Shown here one piece after another: positions 35,078 to 43,011 of a stretch of 64,000 nucleotides of DNA; within the stretch, counting starts at the first letter, position 1, and every line of letters begins with the position of its first letter. Source of the DNA: Longimicrobium sp. (GTDB lineage Bacteria; Gemmatimonadota; Gemmatimonadetes; Longimicrobiales; Longimicrobiaceae); assembly GCF_036388275.1 (NCBI RefSeq), contig NZ_DASVSF010000102.1:42558-106557 (forward strand). The letters are read 5' to 3'. A program made the translations under genes and the position numbers. The notes beneath the pieces are model-generated. The model did not search any database, was not told the DNA's origin, and worked only from the letters and a program-made list of their open reading frames with translations.

Positions 35078-35790
35078 ACGCCCACCACACCCGAACCGCC
35101 GCCGCGCTGGCGTTGCTGGCCTCCTTGTCCGCCTGCGCATTTCCCTCCATGCCGCCGATGCCCGTTCCGGAGGCGCTATCCACCACCGAGGAGTGGCGGG
35201 TGGAGATGCGCCACGATCGGCCGACGGTGCGCTACAGGTTCGGCCCGTACCGCGTGGCGGACGTGCGCTGGCACGACATCCGGCAGCGCGGCGGAGTGGT
35301 GGACGCGATCAAGGGAAAGCGCGAGTACCAGGAGCGCTACGAGTTCGCGCTGCGTGATTCCACCGAGGGGAGCGCCATCACGCGCGTGGAGTGCGACAGC
35401 CGCGACAGGGATCGCGGTTTCTCCATCGGGTCGGTGGACATCGAGCTGGAATCGGGGCTGTCGCTGAACTGCCGCGTGTTCCCGGACGCCGATTCCGCCG
35501 CCCTATCCGGCACGCTGACTCTCGCTGCGCGTAACGACAACGTACCTCGTGGAACCATCGAGCGAGGCGAGGTGAAGTTCGAGATCGTGGGGGAGCGCGA
35601 GCGCGGTGATGATGACGAACAGCTTCCGCGCGCGTACCTGGTACGCCGGGGCGAGACGCTCGTGGGGATGGTCGATCGCACGCATCCGGGCATCATCCGC
35701 GTTTCGCCGTCGCTGCCGCGCGAGGAACAGGACCTGGTCGCGGCCACGCTGATGGCGCTGCTGATGCAGCGGAAGCTGATCGAGTCGTAG
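35074..35790 (+). CDS. Hypothetical lipoprotein
   Basis: 238 residues. The N terminus has a basic start, hydrophobic stretch and lipobox LSAC (around Cys22), so the protein is probably lipid-anchored in the envelope. The rest is soluble and beta-rich with charged residues, containing no motif I recognise. Start ATG 35074 overlaps the upstream membrane-protein stop. Together with the preceding and following genes it forms a four-gene run of overlapping small genes. Confidence 0.6.
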   Translation: MNAHHTRTAAALALLASLSACAFPSMPPMPVPEALSTTEEWRVEMRHDRPTVRYRFGPYRVADVRWHDIRQRGGVVDAIKGKREYQERYEFALRDSTEGSAITRVECDSRDRDRGFSIGSVDIELESGLSLNCRVFPDADSAALSGTLTLAARNDNVPRGTIERGEVKFEIVGERERGDDDEQLPRAYLVRRGETLVGMVDRTHPGIIRVSPSLPREEQDLVAATLMALLMQRKLIES

Positions 35791-35794
35791 GCTG

Positions 35795-36799
35795 ATGGAG
35801 ACGCCCGCCACCCCCCGCGCTCCCATCGTGAAGATCCGGCGAGTCACGGCGGCGTACTTCGCGTTCCAGGGCGTGGCGATCGTCGCCTGGTGGATCGTGC
35901 TGTGGCGGGTTCCGTCTGTCCGCGGGTGGTTCGAGGCGCCAGGCTGGACGGAGTCGTCCCTCCTCGCGTTCTGGGTGCCGGACCTGGTGATCGGCGGCGC
36001 GGGATCGATGCTCGCCGCGTGGCTGGTATTGCGCGCCAGCCGGTGGGCGGGCGCGGCGCTCTGGCTAGTCGCGGGCGCGATGCTTTACGCCACCCTCTAC
36101 TGCGTCGCAGCGTCGTTCGCGGCCGGCGGCGCGTGGCTGAACGTGGCGCTGATGACGCCCGCGGCGCTCGCGAGCCTGGCCCTCGCCGGCCTGAACGCGC
36201 TTCCCGCCGGTCGGCTCATGCGCCCCGCCGCGCCCGCGAGCGCCGGGCAGAACGTCGCACGCACGCTCGCGCAGTGCACCGTCGTATGGGGCGTGACGCT
36301 GGCGCTGCTGCCTGCGCTGCTGCTGATCGTCGACAGGCACTTCCGTCTGCCGCGGCTCGCATTGCCGGCGCAGCTCGGGATCTCGATCGCGATCTTCATC
36401 GCGTTCAGCGCGCTGAACCTCTGGACCGGAATGACCCTCGCGATGCGTGGCGAGGGCACGCCGCTGCCGCTGGAGGCGCCGCGTCGCCTGGTGATCTCCG
36501 GTCCGTACGCGTGGGTTCGGAATCCCATGGCGGTGGCGGGGCTGGGGCAGGGGATGGCCATCGCGCTCGCGTACGGATCGTGGCTGCTGATGGCGTACGT
36601 GATCGCGGGCGGCCTGCTGTGGAACTCCGGCCTGCGCCCGCCGGAGGAACGCGACCTGCTGGACCGCTTCGGCGCGGAGTACGAGACGTATCGCCGCGCC
36701 ATCCGCTGCTGGATTCCGTCCCTGCGACCGTACCGAACTGCCAGCAGAACGGCGGGCGCCTTCCCGATCACCCTCGAAGAAACGAGCATCGGTCGATGA
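35795..36799 (+). CDS. Isoprenylcysteine carboxyl methyltransferase-like membrane protein
   Basis: 334 residues, strongly hydrophobic with 8-10 predicted segments. The C-terminal part (RLVISGPYAWVRNPMAVAG, then PEERDLLDRFGAEYETYRRAI with PSLRPY) matches the ICMT/PEMT-like methyltransferase family, in which the RHP-like region and the E..L...FG.EY.Y motif bind S-adenosylmethionine. The N-terminal half is an unrelated-looking membrane domain. Substrate unknown. Its stop overlaps the next ATG. Confidence 0.7.
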   Translation: METPATPRAPIVKIRRVTAAYFAFQGVAIVAWWIVLWRVPSVRGWFEAPGWTESSLLAFWVPDLVIGGAGSMLAAWLVLRASRWAGAALWLVAGAMLYATLYCVAASFAAGGAWLNVALMTPAALASLALAGLNALPAGRLMRPAAPASAGQNVARTLAQCTVVWGVTLALLPALLLIVDRHFRLPRLALPAQLGISIAIFIAFSALNLWTGMTLAMRGEGTPLPLEAPRRLVISGPYAWVRNPMAVAGLGQGMAIALAYGSWLLMAYVIAGGLLWNSGLRPPEERDLLDRFGAEYETYRRAIRCWIPSLRPYRTASRTAGAFPITLEETSIGR

Positions 36800-37182
36800 G
36801 TGCATCCCACAAGCCCGAGGGCTACAGCACGGTTTCGCCCTACCTGATCGTCGATGGCGCGAGCGAGACCATCGAGTTCGTCGTCCGCGTGTTCGACGGC
36901 GTCCCGTTGCGCCAGTTCGCGGACGAGTCCGGAAAGCTGGTCCATGCAGAGGTGCGCATCGACGACACCGTGGTGATGGTGGCGGATGCGGTGCAGGGGT
37001 GGCCGCCGGTGCCGTCGCACGTGCACATCTACGTGGCGGATGTGGATGCGACGTATCGGCGGGCGCTGGAGGCCGGCGCATCCTCCGTCCAGGAGCCGGT
37101 GCAGCGGGACGATCCGGACAAGCGCGGTGGCGTGAAGGACGCCGGTGGCACCACGTGGTGGATCGCCACGAAGGTGGGCTGA
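36796..37182 (+). CDS. VOC (glyoxalase/PhnB-like) superfamily protein
   Basis: 128 residues of the vicinal-oxygen-chelate fold. VSPYLIVDGASETIEFVVRVF begins the first module and VHIYVADVDATYRRALEAGA the second; the KDAGGTTWWIATKV end is typical of PhnB-like members. Members are metal-dependent enzymes or antibiotic-binding proteins; the ligand cannot be assigned. The frame is open upstream, but ATG 36796, overlapping the methyltransferase stop, gives the expected length. Confidence 0.8.
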   Translation: MSASHKPEGYSTVSPYLIVDGASETIEFVVRVFDGVPLRQFADESGKLVHAEVRIDDTVVMVADAVQGWPPVPSHVHIYVADVDATYRRALEAGASSVQEPVQRDDPDKRGGVKDAGGTTWWIATKVG

Positions 37183-37189
37183 GCCCTCG

Positions 37190-37552
37190 ATGAGTGACGA
37201 CGCCCTCGGCCGGGTGCGCCGCATCTGCCTGGCGCTTCCCGAGGCGTTCGAGCAGGAGGCGTGGGGCCACCCGACGTTCCGCGTGCGGAAGCGGATGTTC
37301 GCCATCTATTCCGATTCGATGGACCCGGACGGGCCACCTCGCCCGGGCCTGCGCTGCAATGCGCCGCTGGGCGTTCAGGGCTACCTGGTGAGCTCCGAGC
37401 CGGAGAAATACTACGTGCCTGCGTACGTCGGCGGCAAAGGCTGGGTGGGCGTGTTCGTCGAGGCGTGCAGCGACGACGAGATCCGGGGCTTGGTGATCCA
37501 GGCCTACTGCATGATCGCCCCGAAGCGTCTCCAAGCGCTGGTGGCCGAGTAG
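37190..37552 (+). CDS. MmcQ/YjbR family DNA-binding-like protein
   Basis: 120 residues of the MmcQ/YjbR (double-wing CyaY-like) family. Diagnostic parts are RRICLALPEAFEQEAWGHPTFRVR (core LPEAFEQEAWGHPTFRV), the YYVPAYVGGKGWVGVF segment and the C-terminal QAYCMIAPKRL. Function in general is unknown. ATG 37190 is used, seven bases after the VOC stop. Likely part of the same run. Confidence 0.8.
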   Translation: MSDDALGRVRRICLALPEAFEQEAWGHPTFRVRKRMFAIYSDSMDPDGPPRPGLRCNAPLGVQGYLVSSEPEKYYVPAYVGGKGWVGVFVEACSDDEIRGLVIQAYCMIAPKRLQALVAE

Positions 37553-37557
37553 AAGCC

Positions 37558-37839
37558 CTACGCGTCGTCCTCGTCGGTCTCCGCGAGGTTCAGCCCCGGG
37601 CCGAGTCCCCTGGCGTCGGCCCACTCCAGCGCCGCGCGATAGGCCTGCTTGAGGTCGTCCCTGAACTCGAGGATGGCCTCGGCGGTGCCGCGGTCCATCG
37701 GCAGGCCGTTCTCCGGACCTTTGCGGCTCAACTCCAGCGAAGTCGTCGCGATCGCCACGAACGCGCCGAACCGGAACTCCAGCATCTCCAGCAGCCGCAG
37801 CGGCGACGCGAGGCCGCCCTGTTCACTTCGCGTCCTCAT
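37558..37839 (-). CDS. Hypothetical protein (93 aa)
   Basis: Minus-strand gene converging on the MmcQ-like gene. ATG 37839 is preceded by GAGGAGG at good distance. The protein is mostly helical (SPLRLLEMLEFRFGAFVAIA, then AEAILEFRDDLKQAYRAALEW), acidic at the C terminus. No known family. A divergent gene starts at 37961, so 37840-37960 should hold both promoters; I see no convincing -35/-10 pair. Confidence 0.55.
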   Translation of the reverse strand: MRTRSEQGGLASPLRLLEMLEFRFGAFVAIATTSLELSRKGPENGLPMDRGTAEAILEFRDDLKQAYRAALEWADARGLGPGLNLAETDEDDA

Positions 37840-37960
37840 CGCCGATCCTCCTCGCTGTCCCTTGTAGCGCGATAGGGCGCGCCCTACCTTGTCCAGTGTA
37901 CATTCTGTCAAAGCGATCAAAGTGACCAGGCTAGTTTAGGCCTGAACCGCCGGAGAGTCA

Positions 37961-38365
37961 ATGCCCCCCGGTGAGCCGCGCATTTCCGTGCGCGTGCTGC
38001 GGCAGGCCGCACGCGAAGCGATGGAGCGCACCTCGTCGCGCTCCGTCGCCCGGGATGTGGACATGTCGCCCCTGGGCCTGCGCGAGTTCATCGCCGGCGC
38101 CGAGCCAAGAAGCGCGACGATCCGCAAGCTGACGGCGTGGTACATCCGCCAGCGCGAACACGGGAGCGACGCGCCGGTCGATGCAGAAACCGCCGAGGCC
38201 GCCATCGCGTTCCTGCTGGAGCACATCTCGTCGCAGCATCGGAATGAGGTCCGCATGGCTGTGATCGGGTTGATCGACAGCGAGGGAAAGCGTCGTGGCG
38301 CGGTAGAGCCGGCGTGGTTAGCGGAAATCCGAGATCCCGCGCCGGGGGCACGTGAGAACAGCTGA
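37961..38365 (+). CDS. Small helix-turn-helix-like hypothetical protein
   Basis: 134 residues, ATG 37961 after CGGAGAG. The segment SRSVARDVDMSPLGLREFIAG (described by its core SVARDVDMSPLGLREF) looks like a recognition helix pair of small HTH proteins, followed by PRSATIRKLTAWYI. Similar lineage-specific small proteins come to mind from Longimicrobium-type genomes, but no function is known. It may regulate the divergent gene or the following XRE-TIR gene. Confidence 0.5.
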   Translation: MPPGEPRISVRVLRQAAREAMERTSSRSVARDVDMSPLGLREFIAGAEPRSATIRKLTAWYIRQREHGSDAPVDAETAEAAIAFLLEHISSQHRNEVRMAVIGLIDSEGKRRGAVEPAWLAEIRDPAPGARENS

Positions 38366-38422
38366 ATCCTGGTGCGCGTACCTCCCACATCCGTACGAGT
38401 AGGAATACGCCTTGGAGGATTG

Positions 38423-39118
38423 ATGAACGACGTCCAAGTTTTTGATCGTCAGAAGTTTCGTAAGACCTTCCGCGCGACGCGGGAGCGGCTGGGGCTTACG
38501 CAGTCAGCTTTCGCCAATTTGCTTGGCATTAATCAGGGCTATGTGAGTAAGCTGGAATCTGGGAAGCTCGTGCCTCGCCTGCCCTACATGGTGAAAATCA
38601 CTTCAGCATTGAATCTCCCGCTTCACGAATTCGCTCCTGATCTGAAGCCGAGTGCCTCCCCTGCCTCCACACGGTATTACTCCTTGTATGTCATTTATGG
38701 TGAACCGGATGAATCCTTCACACGCGCTCTCGATACGTCTCTACAAGCAAAGGGAGTCACCACATGGTTTTTTCCTGACGCGGGAGTGTACGGGCGGCGG
38801 CTTCACAGGACGATGCTTGAAGGCGTGAATGAGCATGATCGAGTTCTGGTCATCTGTTCCAAGGCTGGCCTAACGCGCTCGGGCGTGCTGAATGAGATCG
38901 AGCTAGTGCTTGCTCGCGAGGCAAGGGAGGGTGGCACAGAAATCCTCATTCCCATCACGCTCGATGATTTCGTGTTTGACGAATGGTCCCCGGAGCGCCA
39001 CGACATCGCTGTACAGATCCGTGATCGCGTGGTGGGAGATTTTCGCAACAAGGTGCCTGGCTCTGACGAGTTCGTCGCTCGCGTGAATAGGCTTTTAGAC
39101 GCGCTACAGCGGCCTTAA
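38423..39118 (+). CDS. XRE-type HTH and TIR domain fusion protein
   Basis: 231 residues. The N-terminal 65 residues form an XRE helix-turn-helix (RERLGLTQSAFANLLG, INQGYVSKLESGKLVP). Residues ~85-230 are a TIR-like domain: YYSLYVIYGEPDESFTRAL, GVTTWFFPDA, DRVLVICSKAGLTRSGVLNE with the candidate catalytic Glu at 158, and a later strand ILIPITL. TIR domains in bacteria are NAD-cleaving or cyclic-ADP-ribose-making effectors. The HTH suggests DNA or ligand-sensing control. ATG 38423 after GGAGGA. GC is visibly lower than neighbours, a sign of transfer. Confidence 0.8.
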   Translation: MNDVQVFDRQKFRKTFRATRERLGLTQSAFANLLGINQGYVSKLESGKLVPRLPYMVKITSALNLPLHEFAPDLKPSASPASTRYYSLYVIYGEPDESFTRALDTSLQAKGVTTWFFPDAGVYGRRLHRTMLEGVNEHDRVLVICSKAGLTRSGVLNEIELVLAREAREGGTEILIPITLDDFVFDEWSPERHDIAVQIRDRVVGDFRNKVPGSDEFVARVNRLLDALQRP

Positions 39119-39132
39119 AACCTGGGAATCTC

Positions 39133-39600
39133 TTGCGGATCGCTGATCGGCTGCTCGTCGTCGGTGGGGTGCTCACGGCCGGGGCGGCCCTGCTGCACGT
39201 TGGCATCATAATCGGCGGTCCCGACTGGTACCGCTTCTTCGGGGCGGGCGAGCGCATGGCGCGGATGGCGGCGCGCGGCTCCATGCAGCCGGCGCTCGTC
39301 ACCGCCAGCATCGCTGCGCTCCTCGCTGTGTGGGCGCTCTACGCGTTTTCGGGCGCGGGTGTCATCCGCCGCCTCCCGTTCCTGCGCCTGGCTCTGACGC
39401 TGATTGCGGCGGTGTACCTGGCCCGCGGCCTTTTCGGCGTTCCAGCCGTGATGCTCGTGGATGACGTGTACACGAATCAGTTGAGGGCGAAGCTGACGTT
39501 CATGGTGGTCAGTTCCGCCATTTGCATCGTGCTGGGCGTGTGCTATGCGATTGGTGCCGCGCAGGCCTGGAAGACGGCACCTGCGCTTCGTCCCGAGTAG
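39133..39600 (+). CDS. Hypothetical membrane protein (155 aa)
   Basis: Four predicted membrane segments: LLVVGGVLTAGAALLHVGIII, ALVTASIAALLAVWALYAF, LALTLIAAVYLARGLFG and LTFMVVSSAICIVLGVCYAI (each described by its core). The short WYRFFGAGERMARMA loop between the first two is conserved in a small-membrane-protein group I recall vaguely; function unknown. TTG 39133 lies 15 bases after the XRE-TIR stop. Confidence 0.6.
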   Translation: MRIADRLLVVGGVLTAGAALLHVGIIIGGPDWYRFFGAGERMARMAARGSMQPALVTASIAALLAVWALYAFSGAGVIRRLPFLRLALTLIAAVYLARGLFGVPAVMLVDDVYTNQLRAKLTFMVVSSAICIVLGVCYAIGAAQAWKTAPALRPE

Positions 39601-39621
39601 CCGAGTCTGGCGCAACCGAAC

Positions 39622-39660
39622 GGCCGTGGCTGAGCAGGATCAGCCGCGGCCTTCTTGTTT
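39622..39660 (+). terminator. Terminator after the membrane-protein gene
   Basis: GGCCGTGGCTGA (39622-39633) pairs with TCAGCCGCGGCC (39640-39651, one G-U pair) around a 6-nt loop, then TTCTTGTTT. Confidence 0.8.
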
Positions 39661-39721
39661 GTACCTTGCTGCTGCAGGCCTGATTCGCCGCTCCTGCCCA
39701 TCGCCCCCGACAACAAGACCC

Positions 39722-39751
39722 TTGCGCAATCCACTACTCCCGATGTAGTGT
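39722..39751 (+). promoter_or_regulatory. Promoter with palindromic operator upstream of the GntR gene
   Basis: TTGCGC, 18 bp, TAGTGT. Between the boxes lies the inverted repeat CACTAC-N7-GTAGTG (39732-39750), placed where a bound repressor would block RNA polymerase. TTGCGCA occurs again after the -10 box (39751-39757). YtrA-type GntR regulators bind such two-half-site operators, so autorepression of this ABC operon is likely. Confidence 0.6.
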
Positions 39752-39786
39752 TGCGCACGAGTACATCACCGCAGCACGGGACTGTG

Positions 39787-40188
39787 ATGCTGATCAACCT
39801 GGACCCACGCGACGCACGGCCGCTGTACCTCCAGATCATGGACGAGGTACGGCGCGCGCTCGTGGTGGGCACGCTCCGGCCGGAAGACCCGCTTCCCTCC
39901 GTCCGCGAGCTGGCCGCCGAACTGGTGGTGAACCCGCGGACGGTGTCGCAGGCCTACCACGAGCTGGAGCGCGAGGGCGTGGTGTACGTGCGCCGCGGCC
40001 AGGGAACGTTCGTGTCCGCCGGCGCCCAGGCCAACAGCGAAGAGCGGCAGGCGCTCGTTCGCGCGGTGGCCAGGCGGGCGCTGCTGGAGGCGCGGCGCAG
40101 CGGGGTGGACGTGGAGGAACTCGTGACGATGATGCGCGAAGTGGCGGCCCAGGAAGAGGCCGCCGCCAACCAGGGAGCCGAGGCATGA
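39787..40188 (+). CDS. GntR family (YtrA subfamily) transcriptional regulator
   Basis: 133 residues with an N-terminal winged helix: PLYLQIMDEVRRALVVG, DPLPSVRELAAELVVNPRTV, YHELEREGVVYVRRGQGTFV. The short C-terminal helical part (about 75-133) is of YtrA type rather than a ligand domain. ATG 39787 sits 36 bases after the operator-promoter region. Its stop overlaps the ABC ATPase ATG by 4 bases, so the regulator is co-transcribed with the transporter it probably represses. Confidence 0.93.
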   Translation: MLINLDPRDARPLYLQIMDEVRRALVVGTLRPEDPLPSVRELAAELVVNPRTVSQAYHELEREGVVYVRRGQGTFVSAGAQANSEERQALVRAVARRALLEARRSGVDVEELVTMMREVAAQEEAAANQGAEA

Positions 40189-41114
40189 GCCCGTCGATCC
40201 ACTCTGAGCCAACACCGGGCGCGTTCGCGGTGGCCACGCATGGTCTTGTCAAGCGGTACGGGCGCGAGACGGCGCTCGGCGGCATGGACCTGCGGGTGCC
40301 CGAGGGCGCGGTGTACGTGCTGGTGGGCGCCAACGGCGCGGGAAAGAGCACCACGTTCAAGATCCTGATGAACCTGGAGCGCGCCGACGCCGGCACGGCC
40401 ACCGTCTTCGGATTGGACAGCGCCGAAGACGGGCCGCGGGTGCGCGCGCAGATCGGCTACGTGCCGGAGCACCACGCGCAGAGCTACCGCTGGATGACGT
40501 GCGGCCGCGTGCTGCAGCATGCCGCGGCGTTCCATCCGTCGTGGGACGCCGGGTACGCCGATCACCTGTCCCGCAGCCTGGGCCTGCGGCTGGACCGGCG
40601 GATGGGCGGGCTTTCCAAGGGCCAGACGCGGCGCGTGCAGCTGGTGCTGGCCCTGGCCCATCGCCCGCCGCTGCTGCTGCTGGACGAGCCCACCGACGGG
40701 CTGGACCCCGTCGTCCGCCGGCGCACGCTCACGCTGCTCGCCGAGCACCTGGCCGACACGCCCACGACCGTCCTCGTCTCCACCCACCACGTGCACGAGC
40801 TGGATACCCTGGCCGACCACGTGGGGGTGCTGAACGAGGGACGGCTGGTGGCGCAGATGCCCCGCGAGGACCTGCAGCGCACCGTCCGCCGCTACCGCAT
40901 GGAGGTGCCCGAGGGATGGGTGCCGCCGCCCGAGCTCCAGCCCGGGGAGCTGCGCCGCTCCCGCGCCGGCCGCGACGCGCAGTGCACGCTGGTGGGCGAG
41001 GAGCGGAACGTGGTGGAGCGGCTGGCGGCGAGCGGCGCGAACGTGCGCGACGTGCTGCCGCTGCAGCTGGAAGACGCGGCGCTGGCCTTTCTGCCCGACG
41101 AGGTGACGCAATGA
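40185..41114 (+). CDS. ABC transporter ATP-binding protein (YtrB-like)
   Basis: 309 residues. Walker A GANGAGKST, signature LSKGQTRRVQ, Walker B LLLLDEPTDGLD, H-loop VSTHH are all present; the signature is LSKGQ rather than LSGGQ. The C-terminal ~90 residues (after residue 220) are a less conserved extension. Co-transcribed with the GntR regulator and a permease: the three-gene layout fits the YtrA-controlled transporters that respond to cell-wall-active compounds in Firmicutes, an inference by analogy. Confidence 0.93.
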   Translation: MSPSIHSEPTPGAFAVATHGLVKRYGRETALGGMDLRVPEGAVYVLVGANGAGKSTTFKILMNLERADAGTATVFGLDSAEDGPRVRAQIGYVPEHHAQSYRWMTCGRVLQHAAAFHPSWDAGYADHLSRSLGLRLDRRMGGLSKGQTRRVQLVLALAHRPPLLLLDEPTDGLDPVVRRRTLTLLAEHLADTPTTVLVSTHHVHELDTLADHVGVLNEGRLVAQMPREDLQRTVRRYRMEVPEGWVPPPELQPGELRRSRAGRDAQCTLVGEERNVVERLAASGANVRDVLPLQLEDAALAFLPDEVTQ

Positions 41115-42010
41115 CGGACCTGGCCCTTCATTCCACGCCCGGGCTGCGCGTCGTGGCCTGGGAGCAGGTCCGCGCGGTGGGCCTTTCCCTGCGGCTGCCG
41201 GCACTCGCCGGGCTCGCACTGCTGGTGCTGGCGACGCTGTTCGTCGGGGGCGAGGTGGTGCGGCACGGCGCTCGGATCGGCTTTCATCCCGAGCGGTGGA
41301 TGCTGCCGGGGGTGCTCGGCGCGCTGCTGCCCCTGGCCGTCTGGTTCGGCGAGGACCGCTTCGGCGGCGCGTTCCTGTGGACGCTCCCCGTGGACCGCCG
41401 CGCCCACGCGCTCGCCAAGGTGTTCGGCGGATGGGTGTGGCTGATGGCCGCCATCGCCGTGTTCGTCCTGTGGCTGCTCGTGTTCGCGCTGCTTTCCGGC
41501 GGCAACGTGCTGGGCGCGGAGACGCTTCACATGGCCACCCCGGCCACCAGCCTGCAGGCGTTCGATCCGGCCACGCTCCGGACCGTACAGTGGGTGCCGC
41601 AACCCGTGCTGTGGCTGGTGCCGTTCACCGCCGCGACAGGCACCTACCTGCTGGCCAGCGCCCTGGTCCTGGGCCCGCGCCAGCCCTGGCGGTGGGTGGC
41701 CGGGACCATCGCGGCCTTCTTTCTCCTGACCATCGCCATGGAAACGTCCACCACCCCGTGGCTGCGCGGCCCGCTTTCGGACGTGCTGGAGGCCGTGTTG
41801 TTCGGCCCGTACGGGCTGGAGGGGCTGCTGATCGCGCACACGGAGGCGCTCCGGGTGGAAGCCGACGTCCGCCCCAACCAGGCGATCATCTACTGGCAGG
41901 CTCTTCCCGACCCGGGTGGCTGGGCCGCGGCCACGCTGGTCTGGCTGGCCGCCGGCGCCGCCGCGCTCTGGGCCGCCGCCTCGCGCCACCGCGAGCGACG
42001 ACGCCCCTGA
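41111..42010 (+). CDS. ABC transporter permease (hypothetical membrane protein)
   Basis: 299 residues with about seven hydrophobic stretches (LPALAGLALLVLATLFV, LPGVLGALLPLAVW, VWLMAAIAVFVLWLLVFALL, VLWLVPFTAATGTYLLASALV and others). The partner of the preceding ATPase; ATG 41111 overlaps its stop. No clear signature of a defined permease family, so transport substrate is unknown. Confidence 0.75.
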   Translation: MTDLALHSTPGLRVVAWEQVRAVGLSLRLPALAGLALLVLATLFVGGEVVRHGARIGFHPERWMLPGVLGALLPLAVWFGEDRFGGAFLWTLPVDRRAHALAKVFGGWVWLMAAIAVFVLWLLVFALLSGGNVLGAETLHMATPATSLQAFDPATLRTVQWVPQPVLWLVPFTAATGTYLLASALVLGPRQPWRWVAGTIAAFFLLTIAMETSTTPWLRGPLSDVLEAVLFGPYGLEGLLIAHTEALRVEADVRPNQAIIYWQALPDPGGWAAATLVWLAAGAAALWAAASRHRERRRP

Positions 42011-42044
42011 CTCCTCTCTCCTGAAACACTTCCGACCCTTCCGG

Positions 42045-42067
42045 GGCGTCGCCGCCATGGCGACGCC
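42045..42067. other. Perfect hairpin between the two ABC modules
   Basis: GGCGTCGCC and GGCGACGCC around a GCCAT loop (9-bp stem), without T-tract. It lies in the 83-base gap after the first permease gene. It may protect or separate mRNA segments rather than terminate. Confidence 0.45.
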
Positions 42068-42093
42068 TACCCGGCCGCGTCCTTACCGCAGGG

Positions 42094-43011
42094 ATGGCAT
42101 CCATGGAACTGACGATCCGCGACCTCTCGAAGACCTACGCCAACGGCGTGCAGGCCCTGAAGAACGTCAATCTCACCATCCCGCGCGGCATGTTCGGGCT
42201 GCTGGGACCCAACGGGGCGGGAAAGTCCACGCTCATGCGCATTCTGGCGACGCTGCAGGAGCCCGATTCCGGCACCGCGCACCTGGGCGAGATCGACGTC
42301 GTGAACCAGAAAGACGAGCTGCGGAAGACGCTGGGCTACCTGCCGCAGGAGTTCGGCGTGTATCCCGGCGTGACGGCGGAGCGGCTGCTGGACCATTTCG
42401 CCGTGCTGGAGGGCATCACGCAGCGCGCGTCGCGAAAGGCCGTCGTCGAGGCGCTGCTGCGGCAGACGAACCTGTGGGATGTGCGCAGGCAGAAGCTGGG
42501 CGGATACTCCGGCGGCATGCGGCAGCGCTTCGGCGTGGCCGTGGCCCTGCTGGGCAATCCCACGCTGCTGATCGTCGATGAGCCCACGGCGGGGCTGGAC
42601 CCGGCGGAGCGCGTGCGCTTCCTGAACCTGCTTTCGGAGCTGGGCGAGAGCGCCGTTGTCATCCTCTCCACGCACATCGTGGAAGACGTGAGCGAGCTGT
42701 GCACGCGCATGGCCATCATCAACCGTGGCGAAATCCTGCTCAAGGCCGAGCCGCTGCGGGCCATCGACCAGCTGCGTGGGCGCATCTGGCGGAAAGTGAT
42801 CGCGCGGAGCGAGCTGGTCGGTGTGGAGGAGGCGTTCCCGGTGATCTCCACCAAGCTCCTGGCCGGGCGGTCCGTCGTGCACGTGTACGGCGAGGTGCAG
42901 CCGGAGCCAGGCTTCGACGCGGTGGAGCCGGACCTGGAAGACGTGTACTTCAGCACCATGGCCGGCCACGTGGGTCCGCGCGCGGAGCGGCAGCTGGTGG
43001 AGGCGGCGTGA
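42094..43011 (+). CDS. ABC transporter ATP-binding protein
   Basis: 305 residues with Walker A GPNGAGKST, the Q-loop region GYLPQEFGVYPGVTAE, signature YSGGMRQRFGVA, Walker B LLIVDEPTAGLD and H-loop STHIVEDV. C-terminal part beyond residue 215 is an accessory extension. ATG 42094 or, better spaced from CAGGGA, ATG 42103 is the start. Its stop overlaps the ATG of the giant permease-peptidase gene, indicating one complex. Confidence 0.93.
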   Translation: MASMELTIRDLSKTYANGVQALKNVNLTIPRGMFGLLGPNGAGKSTLMRILATLQEPDSGTAHLGEIDVVNQKDELRKTLGYLPQEFGVYPGVTAERLLDHFAVLEGITQRASRKAVVEALLRQTNLWDVRRQKLGGYSGGMRQRFGVAVALLGNPTLLIVDEPTAGLDPAERVRFLNLLSELGESAVVILSTHIVEDVSELCTRMAIINRGEILLKAEPLRAIDQLRGRIWRKVIARSELVGVEEAFPVISTKLLAGRSVVHVYGEVQPEPGFDAVEPDLEDVYFSTMAGHVGPRAERQLVEAA

